9,263 bases of DNA, taken from the NCBI GenBank assembly GCA_903927855.1, contig CAIYOL010000064.1, positions 1-9,263 on the forward strand, written 5' to 3'. A program made the translations under genes and the position numbers. Below are positions 1 to 6,445 of this stretch, piece after piece (the stretch's first letter is position 1; every line of letters begins with the position of its first letter). The DNA is from an uncultured Planctomycetota bacterium. Its GTDB lineage: Bacteria; Planctomycetota; Phycisphaerae; Sedimentisphaerales; Anaerobacaceae. The notes under the pieces were generated by a model. The model saw nothing but the letters and a program-made list of their open reading frames with translations, had not been told where the DNA came from and did not search any database.

Positions 1-869
1 ATGCAACAATCGACTGTCTCGACGTACCAGGCCTTAGTTTTGCCGATGAGCACGGCCGCACCGCCGCCAGGCGCCTAATCGACCAGGTCAGGACCGTCGA
101 TATGCTCGCGATTGTCATCGGCGCCTTTGAAAACTCCGCCGACCCCGTGAAAGACCTGACCGACCTCAACACAGAGTTGCTCCTTGCCGATTTGGCCCTT
201 GTAACTACGCGGATTGAAAACCTCGAAAAGCAGCTTCATAAAACCACCAAGGTACAGACCCACGAAAAAGCCGAACTTGAACTACAGAAAAAGCTTCAGG
301 CCGCCATCGAACAGGAAAAACCCATTCGTTCCGCAATAGCAAACGACGCAGAGCTTGAAATGATAAAACCCCTCGGCTTCCTGACCTTAAAGCCGATGGT
401 AGTGGCGATAAACGTCGGCGAAGACCGGCAGGATAAAAAATTCGATTTCGCCGGCCGAATCGACCCATCCGCGATGGTCTCCGTCTGCGCGAAACTCGAA
501 TATGAATTATCGCAGCTGGATTCCGAGAGCAGAAGCCAGTTTATGGCCGATTTAGGCATAACCGAATCGGCGGCCGCAAAACTCGCCAACGTCTGTTACC
601 GCGCTCTCGGCCTGATTAGCTTTATCACCGTCGGCTCCGATGAGGTCCGCGCCTGGCCCATAAAGCAGGGAACCTCCGCTCTCGATGCCGCCGGTAAAGT
701 CCATTCCGATATCAAACGCGGCTTCATACGTGCGGAAACCTTTGGCTTCGAAGATATAAAACAGCTCGGCAGTGAAAAGGCCGTCAAGGCCGCAGGCAAA
801 ATCCGTATCGAAGGCAAAACCTACGTTGTTCAGGATGGGGACATTATCAATTTCAGATTCAACGTCTAA
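1..869 (+). CDS. ychF: YchF/OLA1-type GTPase (DUF933, TGS domain), 5' truncated
   Basis: The open frame enters from the left edge (first full codon at base 3), gives 288 residues and ends in TAA at 867-869. E. coli YchF has 363 residues, so about 70 N-terminal residues with the P-loop lie outside. The visible part starts at the G3 region (LDVPGLS), continues through a helical charged segment (about residues 60-110, the coiled-coil insert of the family), then VVAINVGED, matching the NxxE G4 position typical of YchF/OLA1 in place of NKxD. It ends in a TGS domain (WPIKQGTSALDAAGKVH, then GFIRAETFGFEDI and YVVQDGDIINFRFNV). YchF proteins are P-loop NTPases that bind ribosomes and are linked to stress and translation control. 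This one is divergent after G3: the glycine-rich KGASxGxGLGN loop of normal YchF is missing. It may be a planctomycete paralogue, not the housekeeping copy. Family assignment is firm; function is not. Confidence 0.9.
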   Translation, partial: ATIDCLDVPGLSFADEHGRTAARRLIDQVRTVDMLAIVIGAFENSADPVKDLTDLNTELLLADLALVTTRIENLEKQLHKTTKVQTHEKAELELQKKLQAAIEQEKPIRSAIANDAELEMIKPLGFLTLKPMVVAINVGEDRQDKKFDFAGRIDPSAMVSVCAKLEYELSQLDSESRSQFMADLGITESAAAKLANVCYRALGLISFITVGSDEVRAWPIKQGTSALDAAGKVHSDIKRGFIRAETFGFEDIKQLGSEKAVKAAGKIRIEGKTYVVQDGDIINFRFNV

Positions 870-878
870 TTGAATCTG
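854..878. terminator. Hairpin around both converging stop codons, possible bidirectional terminator
   Basis: Bases 854-862 (CAGATTCAA) and 870-878 (TTGAATCTG) form a perfect 9-base-pair inverted repeat with a 7-base loop (863-869). The loop contains TAA of the plus-strand gene (867-869) and TAG of the minus-strand gene (868-866). On the plus strand a run of six T follows at 893-898, about 14 bases after the stem. That is further away than in a classical intrinsic terminator. On the minus strand there is no T run. The stem is AT-rich, so termination strength is uncertain. Confidence 0.5.
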
Positions 879-1843
879 TGCTTGACAGGCTCTTTTTTCA
901 GTTCCGCCGCGGTCGGCAATAGTTCGAACGAGTCTATCTTCTCCGCCTCGGTAAATTTGTTTATCACTCGCTGAATCTCGCCCATACTTTTGCCGTGCAT
1001 CATCGCATACAAATTATAAGGCCAATCTTTGATTGTTTCTCTCTGGTAGCAATGGGTAACTGCCCCGAAACGTGCCAATGCCTCGCCCGCTTCGACGATT
1101 CTGTTCCGCGGGACCTTGCTGCAAAACAGGATATTAGCAACAAATCCTAATTTGCGATGGTCAACTATCGCCGCTATACGCCGAATAACCCCCTTATCAA
1201 TCAGCCCTTGTATAATCCGCAAAACCCCCTCGGTTCCCAACCCTTCACTGCACAAAAAATCAAAAGGTTCCGAAATCACTTCCAGCCCGCTCTCTAATTT
1301 CGAGAGTATCTGTTTCTCCGTTTTATTTAGTTTCACCGCTTCACTTTTTGGAACCTGCTTGATATCGCCGGTCAATTGCTCTCTGCCCTCGGCGTCGAAG
1401 CGAACGTCGAGCTTAAAAACACGCTCGACAGGCAGACTGTAAAAATCAATTCCGAAGCGGCCCGAAAGATTCGATACCGTAACCTCGATTTGCTTGGGCG
1501 ACTCGGCCTGTAATGTGAACCATAAATTGTAATAATGCTTTCTCAAATAATTATGGGAGACATTTTCCATGCTGTTGACCGCTTCAGCAACCTCCTGCAG
1601 GTTCTCTTCCGGAATATGTGCGGCAACCAAAGTGCCTGTCAACCCCAGAGCGCGACTATTTATCAGTGCGCAAATCCGCCGAATGACCCCCGCTTTCTTA
1701 AGCCCTCTGATTTCCCGCAAGATTGTTTCTTCATTATTATTCAAATATCTTGCTAAATCGTCATACGGCTTGCGACAAATCGGCAGCCCATCCTGAAGCA
1801 CATTGCACAGTTGCTTCCGCAGTTTCCCCAAACGCACGCTCAC
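866..1843 (-). CDS. ahbAB: Siroheme decarboxylase, fused AhbA-AhbB
   Basis: This 325-residue protein has two tandem Lrp/AsnC-like halves. Each holds an N-terminal winged-helix segment (GVIRRICALINSRALGL near 52-68 and GVIRRIAAIVDHRKLGF near 218-234) and a ferredoxin-like domain. Half one carries HNYLRKHYYNLWFTL (97-111), half two THCYQR and DWPYNLYAMMHG (263-284). These are the signature segments of siroheme decarboxylase subunits AhbA and AhbB, usually separate proteins of about 150-170 residues. The enzyme removes two acetate-side-chain carboxyls from siroheme to give 12,18-didecarboxysiroheme in the alternative haem pathway. The related NirDLGH proteins do the same step for haem d1, but no d1 genes are visible here. 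The start is GTG, overlapping the ahbD stop by four bases (GTGA, 1840-1843), with GAGGAG seven bases upstream, which indicates translational coupling. Its stop overlaps the converging YchF-like gene. Confidence 0.9.
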   Translation of the reverse strand: MSVRLGKLRKQLCNVLQDGLPICRKPYDDLARYLNNNEETILREIRGLKKAGVIRRICALINSRALGLTGTLVAAHIPEENLQEVAEAVNSMENVSHNYLRKHYYNLWFTLQAESPKQIEVTVSNLSGRFGIDFYSLPVERVFKLDVRFDAEGREQLTGDIKQVPKSEAVKLNKTEKQILSKLESGLEVISEPFDFLCSEGLGTEGVLRIIQGLIDKGVIRRIAAIVDHRKLGFVANILFCSKVPRNRIVEAGEALARFGAVTHCYQRETIKDWPYNLYAMMHGKSMGEIQRVINKFTEAEKIDSFELLPTAAELKKEPVKHRFN

Positions 1844-2892
1844 CCTTTTTCTCCTCGCCCGTAATTACAAACCGGGTCATCACTCATATAATCTCCGCTC
1901 ATTGCATAAGCCCTCGCCCTGCACCCCCCGCACACCCCGGCATATTCGCATTTCCCGCAGATTCCCTTGTAATCCGACACGTTGCGAATCTCTTTCAGGA
2001 ATTCCGATTCCTCCCAAATCTTTTTGAAATCGAAATTGTTCTCGATTAGATTGCCCGCCGGCACATCAAGGAAGCCGCAGGTCTGCACGTCGCCGCGATA
2101 GCTTATAAACCCGAACCCCCTGCCGCCCATACAGCCGAACACGTCCTCCATTAACCCCTTGGCCTCGGCCTGTTTGCATACCCGCGCAAATTGTGGCCCG
2201 CACGTGACCCTCACTTTAATTTCCGCTCTGAGTTTTATCCGCAACAGCTCATTCAGCAATACTTCATATTCTACAGAGTCAAGAATCTCGTTGGCAATTT
2301 CTCTACCCCGGCCGGTCGGAACGAGAATAAACGGATTGAAGCAATAAGCGCCGAGTTCCTTGGCCAATCTTGCTATGCCGATAACTTCGCCGGCATTAAT
2401 TTTGCTGATTGTGGTGTTAATTTGGAAACGAACTCGCGCCTTATGAGCTATTTTGACGGCGTTAATTGTCGAATCGAAAGCGCCTTTAACGTCTCTGAAT
2501 CTATCGTGGGTTTCTGCGTTGGCCCCGTCAATCGAAAAAGATAAGGCCGTAATACCTGCCTTTTTCAATTTGACGATGGATTTCTCGTCAACAAGGTACC
2601 CGCAGGTGGCCAAGACCGGCTTCAGACCCGACTTGTGTGCAAATTGAATAAGCTCGTAAATATCGCTCCGCTCCATCGGCTCTCCGCCGGTGAATATCAG
2701 AATGCACTTGCCCGCTGCGCCGCGAGGCGAGATGTACTTCGCTATGGACTTAAGGATTTTTTTGCACTCGTTTGTGGTCAGGTCTTTTTCATCGAAGATG
2801 CCGGCGTTTGCCCGGCAGTGTCGGCAGATGTATCGGCATCGGCGGGTAACCTCAAAGGCTATAATACGCGGCTTTACTGCTCTTTTGTGCAT
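1840..2892 (-). CDS. ahbD: Radical SAM haem b synthase AhbD (Fe-coproporphyrin III decarboxylase)
   Basis: The 350-residue protein begins with a radical SAM core: FEVTRRC followed by CxxxCxxC (C19, C23, C26) and HCRANAG, TGGEP at 68-72, and SFSIDGANAETHDRFR near 118-133. FILVPTGRGREI (188-199) is another segment typical of AhbD. The C-terminal part has a SPASM-like cysteine set (C254, C272, C312, C315, C321, C324, C342; CGGCRARAYA at 321-330) expected to hold an additional Fe-S cluster. AhbD performs the last step of the siroheme-dependent haem pathway, oxidative decarboxylation of two propionates of Fe-coproporphyrin III to the vinyl groups of haem b. AhbC usually starts with a different N-terminal segment and HCY in place of HCRA, so AhbD fits better. 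NirJ is a less likely alternative. No strong Shine-Dalgarno precedes the ATG. The 51-base gap to pyrD is the largest in this block. Confidence 0.85.
   Translation of the reverse strand: MHKRAVKPRIIAFEVTRRCRYICRHCRANAGIFDEKDLTTNECKKILKSIAKYISPRGAAGKCILIFTGGEPMERSDIYELIQFAHKSGLKPVLATCGYLVDEKSIVKLKKAGITALSFSIDGANAETHDRFRDVKGAFDSTINAVKIAHKARVRFQINTTISKINAGEVIGIARLAKELGAYCFNPFILVPTGRGREIANEILDSVEYEVLLNELLRIKLRAEIKVRVTCGPQFARVCKQAEAKGLMEDVFGCMGGRGFGFISYRGDVQTCGFLDVPAGNLIENNFDFKKIWEESEFLKEIRNVSDYKGICGKCEYAGVCGGCRARAYAMSGDYMSDDPVCNYGRGEKG
1851..1856 (-). promoter_or_regulatory. Ribosome binding site of ahbAB
   Basis: GAGGAG on the minus strand sits seven bases before the GTG codon at 1843-1841, inside the end of ahbD. 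It supports GTG as the true start and coupling to ahbD translation. Confidence 0.75.
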
Positions 2893-2943
2893 AATTCTAC
2901 ATAACTATACAGCTTTATCTGCCTGTGGCGGATTGATTTGCCC

Positions 2944-3876
2944 CTACCCAAGTGACCCAATCAGCTCTTTTATATTTGTGATATTATGGCTGGTACAATA
3001 TCGCTTAAGACCTTCGATGATTTTTGTTGTGCAATTCGGCTCAACGAAATTGGCCGTTCCGACCGCCACCGCCGTTGCCCCCGCAATAATAAATTCGACG
3101 GCATCCGAAGCGGTCCGAATTCCACCTAATCCGAGAATCGGTATCCCTCGCTCTTTGGTAACTTCATTATATACCTTGTTAACCAAATATACCGCTATCG
3201 GCTTTATCACCGGCCCCGACAGTCCTCCTGTCTTATTAGCCAGCACCGGCTTACGGGTTTCGATATCAATAACCATCGCCGTAAAAGTATTTATCAAACT
3301 AAGGGCATCAGCACCTGCTTCAACCGCCGCACGGGCTATCACGCTTATATCCGTAACGCAGGGCGAGAGCTTGACCATCAGGACCTTCTCTCCCGCCGCT
3401 TGCTTCACCGCTGAGGTAATTTCCGTCACCTGCGCAGGGTCAGTGCCGAAACTCAATCCGCCTTTGGCGACATTGGGACAACTGATATTCAATTCGAACC
3501 CCGCTATCGCCTGTTCCGTCGCTAACCGCTGCACCACCGCCACATAATCATCAATCGTCTCACCTGCCACATTAACAAAAACCGGCACCGTCAGCTTGGC
3601 GATAATCGGCAGTTTCTCCTGGATGAACGCATCCAGGCCGATATTAGCCAGCCCAATCGCATTAAGCATCCCCGAATCTGTTTCAACAACCCGAGGCGTG
3701 TCATTACCTTGCCTGAGCTTTGCAGTAATACTCTTGGTTATAAAGCCGCCGAGCTGATTTACGTTGGTAAAATCAGCCAACTCATCCGCGTACCCGCACG
3801 TCCCCGACGCCGTGAACACGGGATTAGCCAGTTTCAACCTCGAAAATTCAACCGATACATCAATTAGTTCGCTCAT
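2944..3876 (-). CDS. pyrD: Dihydroorotate dehydrogenase class 1B, catalytic subunit
   Basis: This 310-residue FMN protein matches the usual length of PyrDB. Visible landmarks are NPVFTASGTCGYADE (18-32) at the start of the barrel, K48 in GGFITKSIT, NAIGLANIG (72-80), the substrate and active-site segment ELNISCPNVAKGG (128-140) with catalytic base Cys133, VKLSP (168-172), KTGGLSGP (215-222) and the FMN phosphate site GLGGI (249-253) followed by GATAVAVGTANF. The enzyme oxidises dihydroorotate to orotate in pyrimidine synthesis. Class 1B needs the PyrK partner to pass electrons to NAD+, and pyrK lies upstream in the same block, separated by a membrane-protein gene. The ATG at 3876 has GAGG thirteen bases upstream, within the last codons of the preceding gene. 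That spacing is longer than ideal. The class is supported by both the catalytic Cys and the presence of pyrK. Confidence 0.95.
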   Translation of the reverse strand: MSELIDVSVEFSRLKLANPVFTASGTCGYADELADFTNVNQLGGFITKSITAKLRQGNDTPRVVETDSGMLNAIGLANIGLDAFIQEKLPIIAKLTVPVFVNVAGETIDDYVAVVQRLATEQAIAGFELNISCPNVAKGGLSFGTDPAQVTEITSAVKQAAGEKVLMVKLSPCVTDISVIARAAVEAGADALSLINTFTAMVIDIETRKPVLANKTGGLSGPVIKPIAVYLVNKVYNEVTKERGIPILGLGGIRTASDAVEFIIAGATAVAVGTANFVEPNCTTKIIEGLKRYCTSHNITNIKELIGSLG

Positions 3877-3886
3877 AATTAAAACT

Positions 3887-4312
3887 TTACCTCATCCATA
3901 GGCCAAAATAAGATAATCCTATTCCTAAAAAATACAAAATTGTGAATACTATATTAACTCCCAAAGTCTTGCCGCCTATAAAAGAGTCAGCGACAAAACC
4001 TGACACTAGACCTATTCCCGCTGTAATCAGCACCTCCCAGAAGGCCCATTTTTGTCCCTGCGCCAAACCCATCCAAATTATGAAAAGGCCTCCTATACAA
4101 GATGTCACCACAGCCGCGTTGAAATAAATCGCCAGGGACTTGAACGTTGCAAGGACCGGTTTGTCCAGATTCGCGACCTCTGACTGCCCCATCGAAACAT
4201 ACAGAATAGGCGGATTTTTACCGAAAAATATAATTGAAATAAGTATGCCTGCCGCCAGAAGTAAACTAAATACAGCCACGATAGTAAGGATAACTGCTCC
4301 GACTTTTAACAT
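3887..4312 (-). CDS. Small four-helix integral membrane protein of unknown function
   Basis: I do not recognise this 141-residue protein. It has four likely membrane segments: about residues 4-30, 61-83, 91-111 and 117-138. A polar loop of some 30 residues (GKNPPILYVSMGQSEVANLD) lies between the first two. No cysteine pair, histidine ligand set or nucleotide motif stands out, and there is no sign of cleavage after the first helix. I chose ATG at 4312 because GGGAGG lies five bases before it. A GTG at 4336 in the same frame would add eight residues and overlap the pyrK stop, but lacks a clear ribosome site. The gene starts 16 bases after pyrK and ends 10 bases before pyrD, so it is surely cotranscribed with both. 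A role in membrane attachment of the PyrK-PyrD complex, or none related to it, are both possible. Confidence 0.75.
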   Translation of the reverse strand: MLKVGAVILTIVAVFSLLLAAGILISIIFFGKNPPILYVSMGQSEVANLDKPVLATFKSLAIYFNAAVVTSCIGGLFIIWMGLAQGQKWAFWEVLITAGIGLVSGFVADSFIGGKTLGVNIVFTILYFLGIGLSYFGLWMR

Positions 4313-4317
4313 TTTAA

Positions 4318-4323
4318 CCTCCC
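4318..4323 (-). promoter_or_regulatory. Ribosome binding site of the small membrane protein
   Basis: GGGAGG on the minus strand lies five bases before the ATG at 4312-4310 and decides that start over the upstream GTG at 4336. Confidence 0.75.
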
Positions 4324-4328
4324 TACAA

Positions 4329-5288
4329 TTATGCACTAAAAATTACTTCTCTTGTATCAAAAACCGGCCCGTCCTTACAGCATAACTTATAAAGGGTCTC
4401 GCCTGAACCATTAACCTTGCATTTAACAGCGCAGCTCTGGCAAACACCGAAGCCGCAGGCCATCATTCGCTCCATACTTATTTGACAATCGATTTTTTTA
4501 TCTTCCGCAATCTTGGCCATCCGCGCAAGCATCTTTTCCGGCCCGCAACTATAAATAATCGCATCTCTGGCTAATAAGCTGCGCTGCCCCAGCCATTTCG
4601 AAAAACAATCCGTTATAAGCCCCTGGTATCCTATCGAGCCGTCGTCCGTCGCCAGCACCGATTCTACTCCGAATCTGGCAAACTCGTGCAATGAAAAACC
4701 CAACTGCTGCGAAATCTCATCCGTCGGCTTCTCAAAGGGCAATTCGGTCTTGGTCTTTGCACCGGCAAACGCAATCGCTTCAACATCAGGACAATCAGCC
4801 GTAAGAGTCTTTGCCAGATGGATCAAAGGCCCGGCCCCCATTCCGCCGCTCACCAGCAGTACCATCTTCTTGCCAGCCGGCATCCGGAAACCATTTCCCA
4901 AAGGCCCGATTACGCTGACCGATTTGCCTGCCGACAAAGCCGTCATCCGCAAAGTGGCCGGCCCCAAGGCACAATAAAGAATTTCGACTTTTGTTTTCCC
5001 CCTATGGCTGCTGACGTCACAAAAACTAAACGGTCTCCGCAGCAATATCTTTCGCTCAGACACATCCCGCAAATCTTCCGCTATCCCCTCTACCGGCGGC
5101 AATGCGATACCGGAAAGGTCTAACTCGGCGAATTGCCCGGGGCTGGCTTTGGCAAACGCTGCTGCTGCATCTGCGGAAAATTCCAATCCAAGCCGATAGA
5201 ACCTCTGTCCGATCTGCTTATTGGCAAACACCGCCGCATCAAACATCCCCTTATTAGGCCCGAAACTTTCATTTGTCATAATCGTCAA
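4329..5288 (-). CDS. pyrK: Dihydroorotate dehydrogenase electron transfer subunit PyrK
   Basis: This is a 319-residue protein of the ferredoxin-reductase type. The FAD domain carries RRPFSF (84-89) and GPLGNGF (128-134). The NAD-binding domain has VSGGMGAGPL (146-155) and the late motif YSCGPEKML (246-254). A 2Fe-2S cluster is expected on C278, C283, C286 and C304 (ACGFGVCQSC, then CKDGPVF), the usual PyrK arrangement of C-x4-C-x2-C and a distal Cys before KDGP. PyrK moves electrons from the FMN of PyrD to NAD+. It is longer than most PyrK proteins (about 250-280 residues), partly through an extra stretch around 58-80 before the RRPFSF motif. The start is uncertain: TTG at 5288 has GGG at a good distance, while ATG at 5279 (three codons in) is the more common codon. 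The gene begins 15 bases after the radical-SAM gene. Confidence 0.92.
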   Translation of the reverse strand: MTIMTNESFGPNKGMFDAAVFANKQIGQRFYRLGLEFSADAAAAFAKASPGQFAELDLSGIALPPVEGIAEDLRDVSERKILLRRPFSFCDVSSHRGKTKVEILYCALGPATLRMTALSAGKSVSVIGPLGNGFRMPAGKKMVLLVSGGMGAGPLIHLAKTLTADCPDVEAIAFAGAKTKTELPFEKPTDEISQQLGFSLHEFARFGVESVLATDDGSIGYQGLITDCFSKWLGQRSLLARDAIIYSCGPEKMLARMAKIAEDKKIDCQISMERMMACGFGVCQSCAVKCKVNGSGETLYKLCCKDGPVFDTREVIFSA

Positions 5289-5303
5289 CGCTTTACCCGC
5301 TAA

Positions 5304-6443
5304 TCAAAAAACCACATACTTGCTCGCTTTTCCAAGCCTTACCCCCACTTTTCCTAATTCTTCAATCCGGTTTATTCGGCATTCCCTTCGCCGTTCCAGA
5401 ATCCCCTTTATTGTTACCGGCCCAAGTCCCGGCACTCTCAAAAGCTCCCACTTCGATGCCCGGTTCACATTCACCGGAAATGCCTCAAGATGCCTTTGCG
5501 CCCACGCCTCTTTAGGGTCGCAATCCAAAGAAAGATTGCCCTCCCTGTTAAAAATAATATCTGACTCCTTAAATCCGTATTTGCGCATCAGGAAATCCAC
5601 CTGATAAAGCCGATGTTCCCGCACAAATACATCCGCCGGCTCCTCCAGTTTCATCTCTTCGCCCGGCATAGACTCGTCACCCAGTCCTTTTTGATAAGCG
5701 CTGAAATACACTCTTTGCATTTTCAACCTGTCATACAGTCCCCACATATACTTTACGATTTCCGCATCCGATTCTCCCGCCGCACCGACGATAAACTGTG
5801 TCGTCTGCTTTACCCCTTCATACTTCGCCCCGCGTCCGGTCAGTCTGCTTATCAGCTTTATCGGCTCGATGATGTCCCGGATATATTTCTTCCTGTTAGA
5901 CAGCTTCGCGAGGTTTGCTTCTCCCGGCGTCTCGATATTCAGCGACACCGCACTTGCCAGCGACACTGCATCCTCAATCGCCGCATCGCTCGCTCCCGGT
6001 ATTACCTTCAGATGAATATACCCGCGGAAACTATATTTCCCCCGCAACAATCTCGCAATCCGATTGAGCTTCTCCATTGTAGCATCAGCCGATCCGAACA
6101 CTCCCGAGCTTAAAAACAGCCCAAATACTTCTCTCCTGTTGTAATAATCTAAAAACACCTTCGCAGTTTCTTCCGCGCCGAGACTGCACCTCCGTACGTT
6201 TTCTCCTTCTCTCAGCGGACAGTATTTGCAGTCATTCGTGCAGATGTTCGAAACAAGCGTCTTAAACAGCACGCTTTTACCCCTGTTCGGAAGTGTTATC
6301 GGGTATATCCATTTCCCATGGCCGCTTCGCCTTCTGTGTTCCTCTTTACGGCTGCCGCACGCGCACGCCAAATCATACTGCGCATCGGTGCTGAGTATTT
6401 CCAATTTCTCGCCAGTCCCTGGCTTACTGACAATCCCTACCAT
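5304..6443 (-). CDS. Radical SAM protein with C-terminal helix-hairpin-helix, putative DNA modification/repair
   Basis: A 379-residue protein. After an N-terminal segment with YDLACACG (23-30) comes the radical SAM cluster motif CTNDCKYC (C68, C72, C75), then a partial barrel: FLSSGVFGS (110-118), HLKVIPGA (144-151), SLNIETPG (167-174) and TTQFIVGAAGESD (214-226). The C-terminal region holds a helix-hairpin-helix DNA-binding motif, VNVNRASKWELLRVPGLGP (324-342), with a second HhH-like stretch near 357-370. This matches the family annotated as putative DNA modification/repair radical SAM protein, often found beside a uracil-DNA-glycosylase-type protein; its reaction is not known to me. I start it at ATG 6443, with AGGCGG seven bases upstream and two bases after the glycosyltransferase stop. 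The frame stays open upstream to 6590, but that part only overlaps the neighbour. It probably acts on nucleic acid in the cytoplasm. Confidence 0.85.
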   Translation of the reverse strand: MVGIVSKPGTGEKLEILSTDAQYDLACACGSRKEEHRRRSGHGKWIYPITLPNRGKSVLFKTLVSNICTNDCKYCPLREGENVRRCSLGAEETAKVFLDYYNRREVFGLFLSSGVFGSADATMEKLNRIARLLRGKYSFRGYIHLKVIPGASDAAIEDAVSLASAVSLNIETPGEANLAKLSNRKKYIRDIIEPIKLISRLTGRGAKYEGVKQTTQFIVGAAGESDAEIVKYMWGLYDRLKMQRVYFSAYQKGLGDESMPGEEMKLEEPADVFVREHRLYQVDFLMRKYGFKESDIIFNREGNLSLDCDPKEAWAQRHLEAFPVNVNRASKWELLRVPGLGPVTIKGILERRRECRINRIEELGKVGVRLGKASKYVVF

Positions 6444-6445
6444 AA

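Noticed and set aside
205..817. Several short open frames on the minus strand under the YchF-like gene
   Set aside because: They overlap each other and the YchF frame, and lack recognisable motifs or ribosome sites.
876..898. A separate terminator from the CTGT/ACAG pair followed by the T run
   Set aside because: The stem is only four base pairs and overlaps the arm of the stronger 9-base-pair hairpin at 854-878; the T run is better discussed with that one.
2893..2943. A promoter for ahbD in the 51-base gap after pyrD
   Set aside because: A TATAGT-like box is present on the minus strand but I found no convincing -35, so I do not list it as a feature.
2690..3547. A 285-codon open frame on the plus strand
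   Set aside because: It lies antisense to pyrD and the start of ahbD, both of which have clear family motifs. Its translation shows no recognisable domain, and it spans the gap between two real genes.
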